A DNA stretch of 6,366 nucleotides. Source: WFZT01 sp964571845. GTDB taxonomy: Bacteria; Hydrothermota; Hydrothermia; B15-G9; WFZT01. The stretch spans positions 1 to 6,366 of the forward strand of contig CAZNDM010000009.1 of NCBI GenBank assembly GCA_964571845.1, read 5' to 3'. The notes below the pieces were generated by a model, which saw only the letters and a program-made list of their open reading frames with translations, had not been told where the DNA came from and searched no databases. Positions 6,054 to 6,366 of this stretch are shown piece after piece. The first letter of the stretch is position 1. Every line of letters begins with the position of its first letter. The position numbers were made by a program, and so were the translations under genes.

Positions 6054-6164
6054 CCTCCCCCACAAAGTTTTACTTTGTGGGGGAGGATTAAGGAGGGGGC
6101 GAAAGAGCAGGTCTGGCGGAGGGAAGCGGGTGGGCTTTTGATACCCTCCCCTCAATCCCCTCCC
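6054..6164 (-). repeat. Composite palindromic element, right copy in inverted orientation
   Basis: This is the reverse-oriented partner of 300-411. Its hairpin here is perfect: arms 6053-6068 and 6072-6087 match over 16 bp with a TTT loop. The 46-nt block 6054-6099 matches the left copy's 366-411 at 44 positions. The 21-nt block 6144-6164 is identical to 300-320. The middle of 44 nt shares patches such as CAAAAG, GCTT and GCTCTTT with the left middle. The two substitutions in the hairpin restore pairing here relative to the left copy, hinting that pairing is maintained or that the left copy has drifted. Confidence 0.85.
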
Positions 6165-6345
6165 ACGAAGTGGGAGGGGGGTTTGGAGGAGACTCCCACG
6201 AAGTGGGAGGGGAGGTCGTTGAGGAAAACTCGCACGGAGCGGGAAGGGAGATCGGGAAAGACTTCCACGAAGTGGGAGGAGAGGTTTAGAGAAACTTCAA
6301 CAAATGGGAGAGGGGTTTGGAGAGACCCGCATGAAGTGAGAGGGG
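6161..6345. repeat. Right outer array of six palindromic units
   Basis: Six units begin at 6161, 6194, 6230, 6263, 6296 and about 6327, giving steps of 33, 36, 33, 33 and about 31 bp. The first two cores are identical (TCCCACGAAGTGGGA). The third has compensating changes (CGCACGGAGCGGGA) and later ones are eroded. The linker is purine rich, GGGAGGGG-TTTGGAGAGACT or similar. Because most steps are multiples of three, long spurious frames run through on both strands with repeated TKWEG- or PSHFV-like peptides. These are not genes. The array continues to or past the window's end. Confidence 0.8.
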
Positions 6346-6366
6346 GATTGTGAGTTAACACCCGGA

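Noticed and set aside
6161..6345. CRISPR-like array: ~15-bp palindromic repeats spaced every 33-36 bp
   Set aside because: The sequences between cores are related purine-rich linkers rather than unique spacers, the cores themselves vary, and there are no cas genes in the window.
5781..6353. 190-codon plus-strand open frame
   Set aside because: Its second half is translated repeat (TKWEG-type peptides) that stays open because most repeat steps are multiples of three. The first half matches no family, and no ribosome binding site was seen.
6152..6361. 69-codon minus-strand open frame with PSHFVGV/E-type repeats
   Set aside because: It is the opposite-strand translation of the same palindrome array.

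Overview
This is a bacterial window with one tight minus-strand operon of four genes, a fifth minus-strand gene downstream of it, and unusual repeat-rich DNA at both ends. No gene on the plus strand is convincing. The organism cannot be named from the sequence. The genes (a GldA/GldF/GldG-type ABC exporter module with a DUF4340 protein) are typical of Gram-negative-type phyla and of uncultured lineages. Dense G/C-rich palindromic intergenic repeats are likewise common in such genomes. This placement is inference.

Layout, left to right. Positions about 50-575 hold short palindromic units spaced roughly every 30-41 bp, in two differently decorated arrays. They are separated by a composite element of about 112 bp (300-411). 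Positions 576-954 hold no recognisable gene. Positions 955-1458 (minus) encode a small CDP-alcohol phosphatidyltransferase. Positions 1531-1581 form a near-uninterrupted inverted repeat that should terminate the upstream operon. Positions 1600-5667 (minus) hold the operon, in transcription order ATPase, permease, GldG-type auxiliary protein, DUF4340 protein. The junctions are a 4-bp overlap, a 1-bp gap and a 3-bp gap. A promoter-like region sits at 5686-5728. Positions about 5890-6345 hold a second repeat region that contains the same composite element in inverted orientation (6054-6164).

How the genes work together. The ATPase drives a six-helix permease of the ABC-2/GldF type. The GldG-type protein is anchored at both ends in the membrane and exposes a large extracytoplasmic domain. 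The DUF4340 protein is anchored once at its N-terminus and carries a duplicated extracytoplasmic domain. Together they look like one membrane complex. GldA/F/G were named for gliding in Bacteroidetes, but the same set is widespread in non-gliding bacteria and its substrate is unknown, so gliding is not inferred here. The phosphatidyltransferase is separated from the operon by the terminator and has its own promoter-like sequence, so a functional link is not established.

The most unusual feature is the repeat architecture. Two copies of one composite element, 44/46 identical over their best segment, face each other about 5.6 kb apart around the five genes. Each copy carries an exact four-run G-quadruplex motif and adjoins palindrome arrays whose linker sequences are array-specific.
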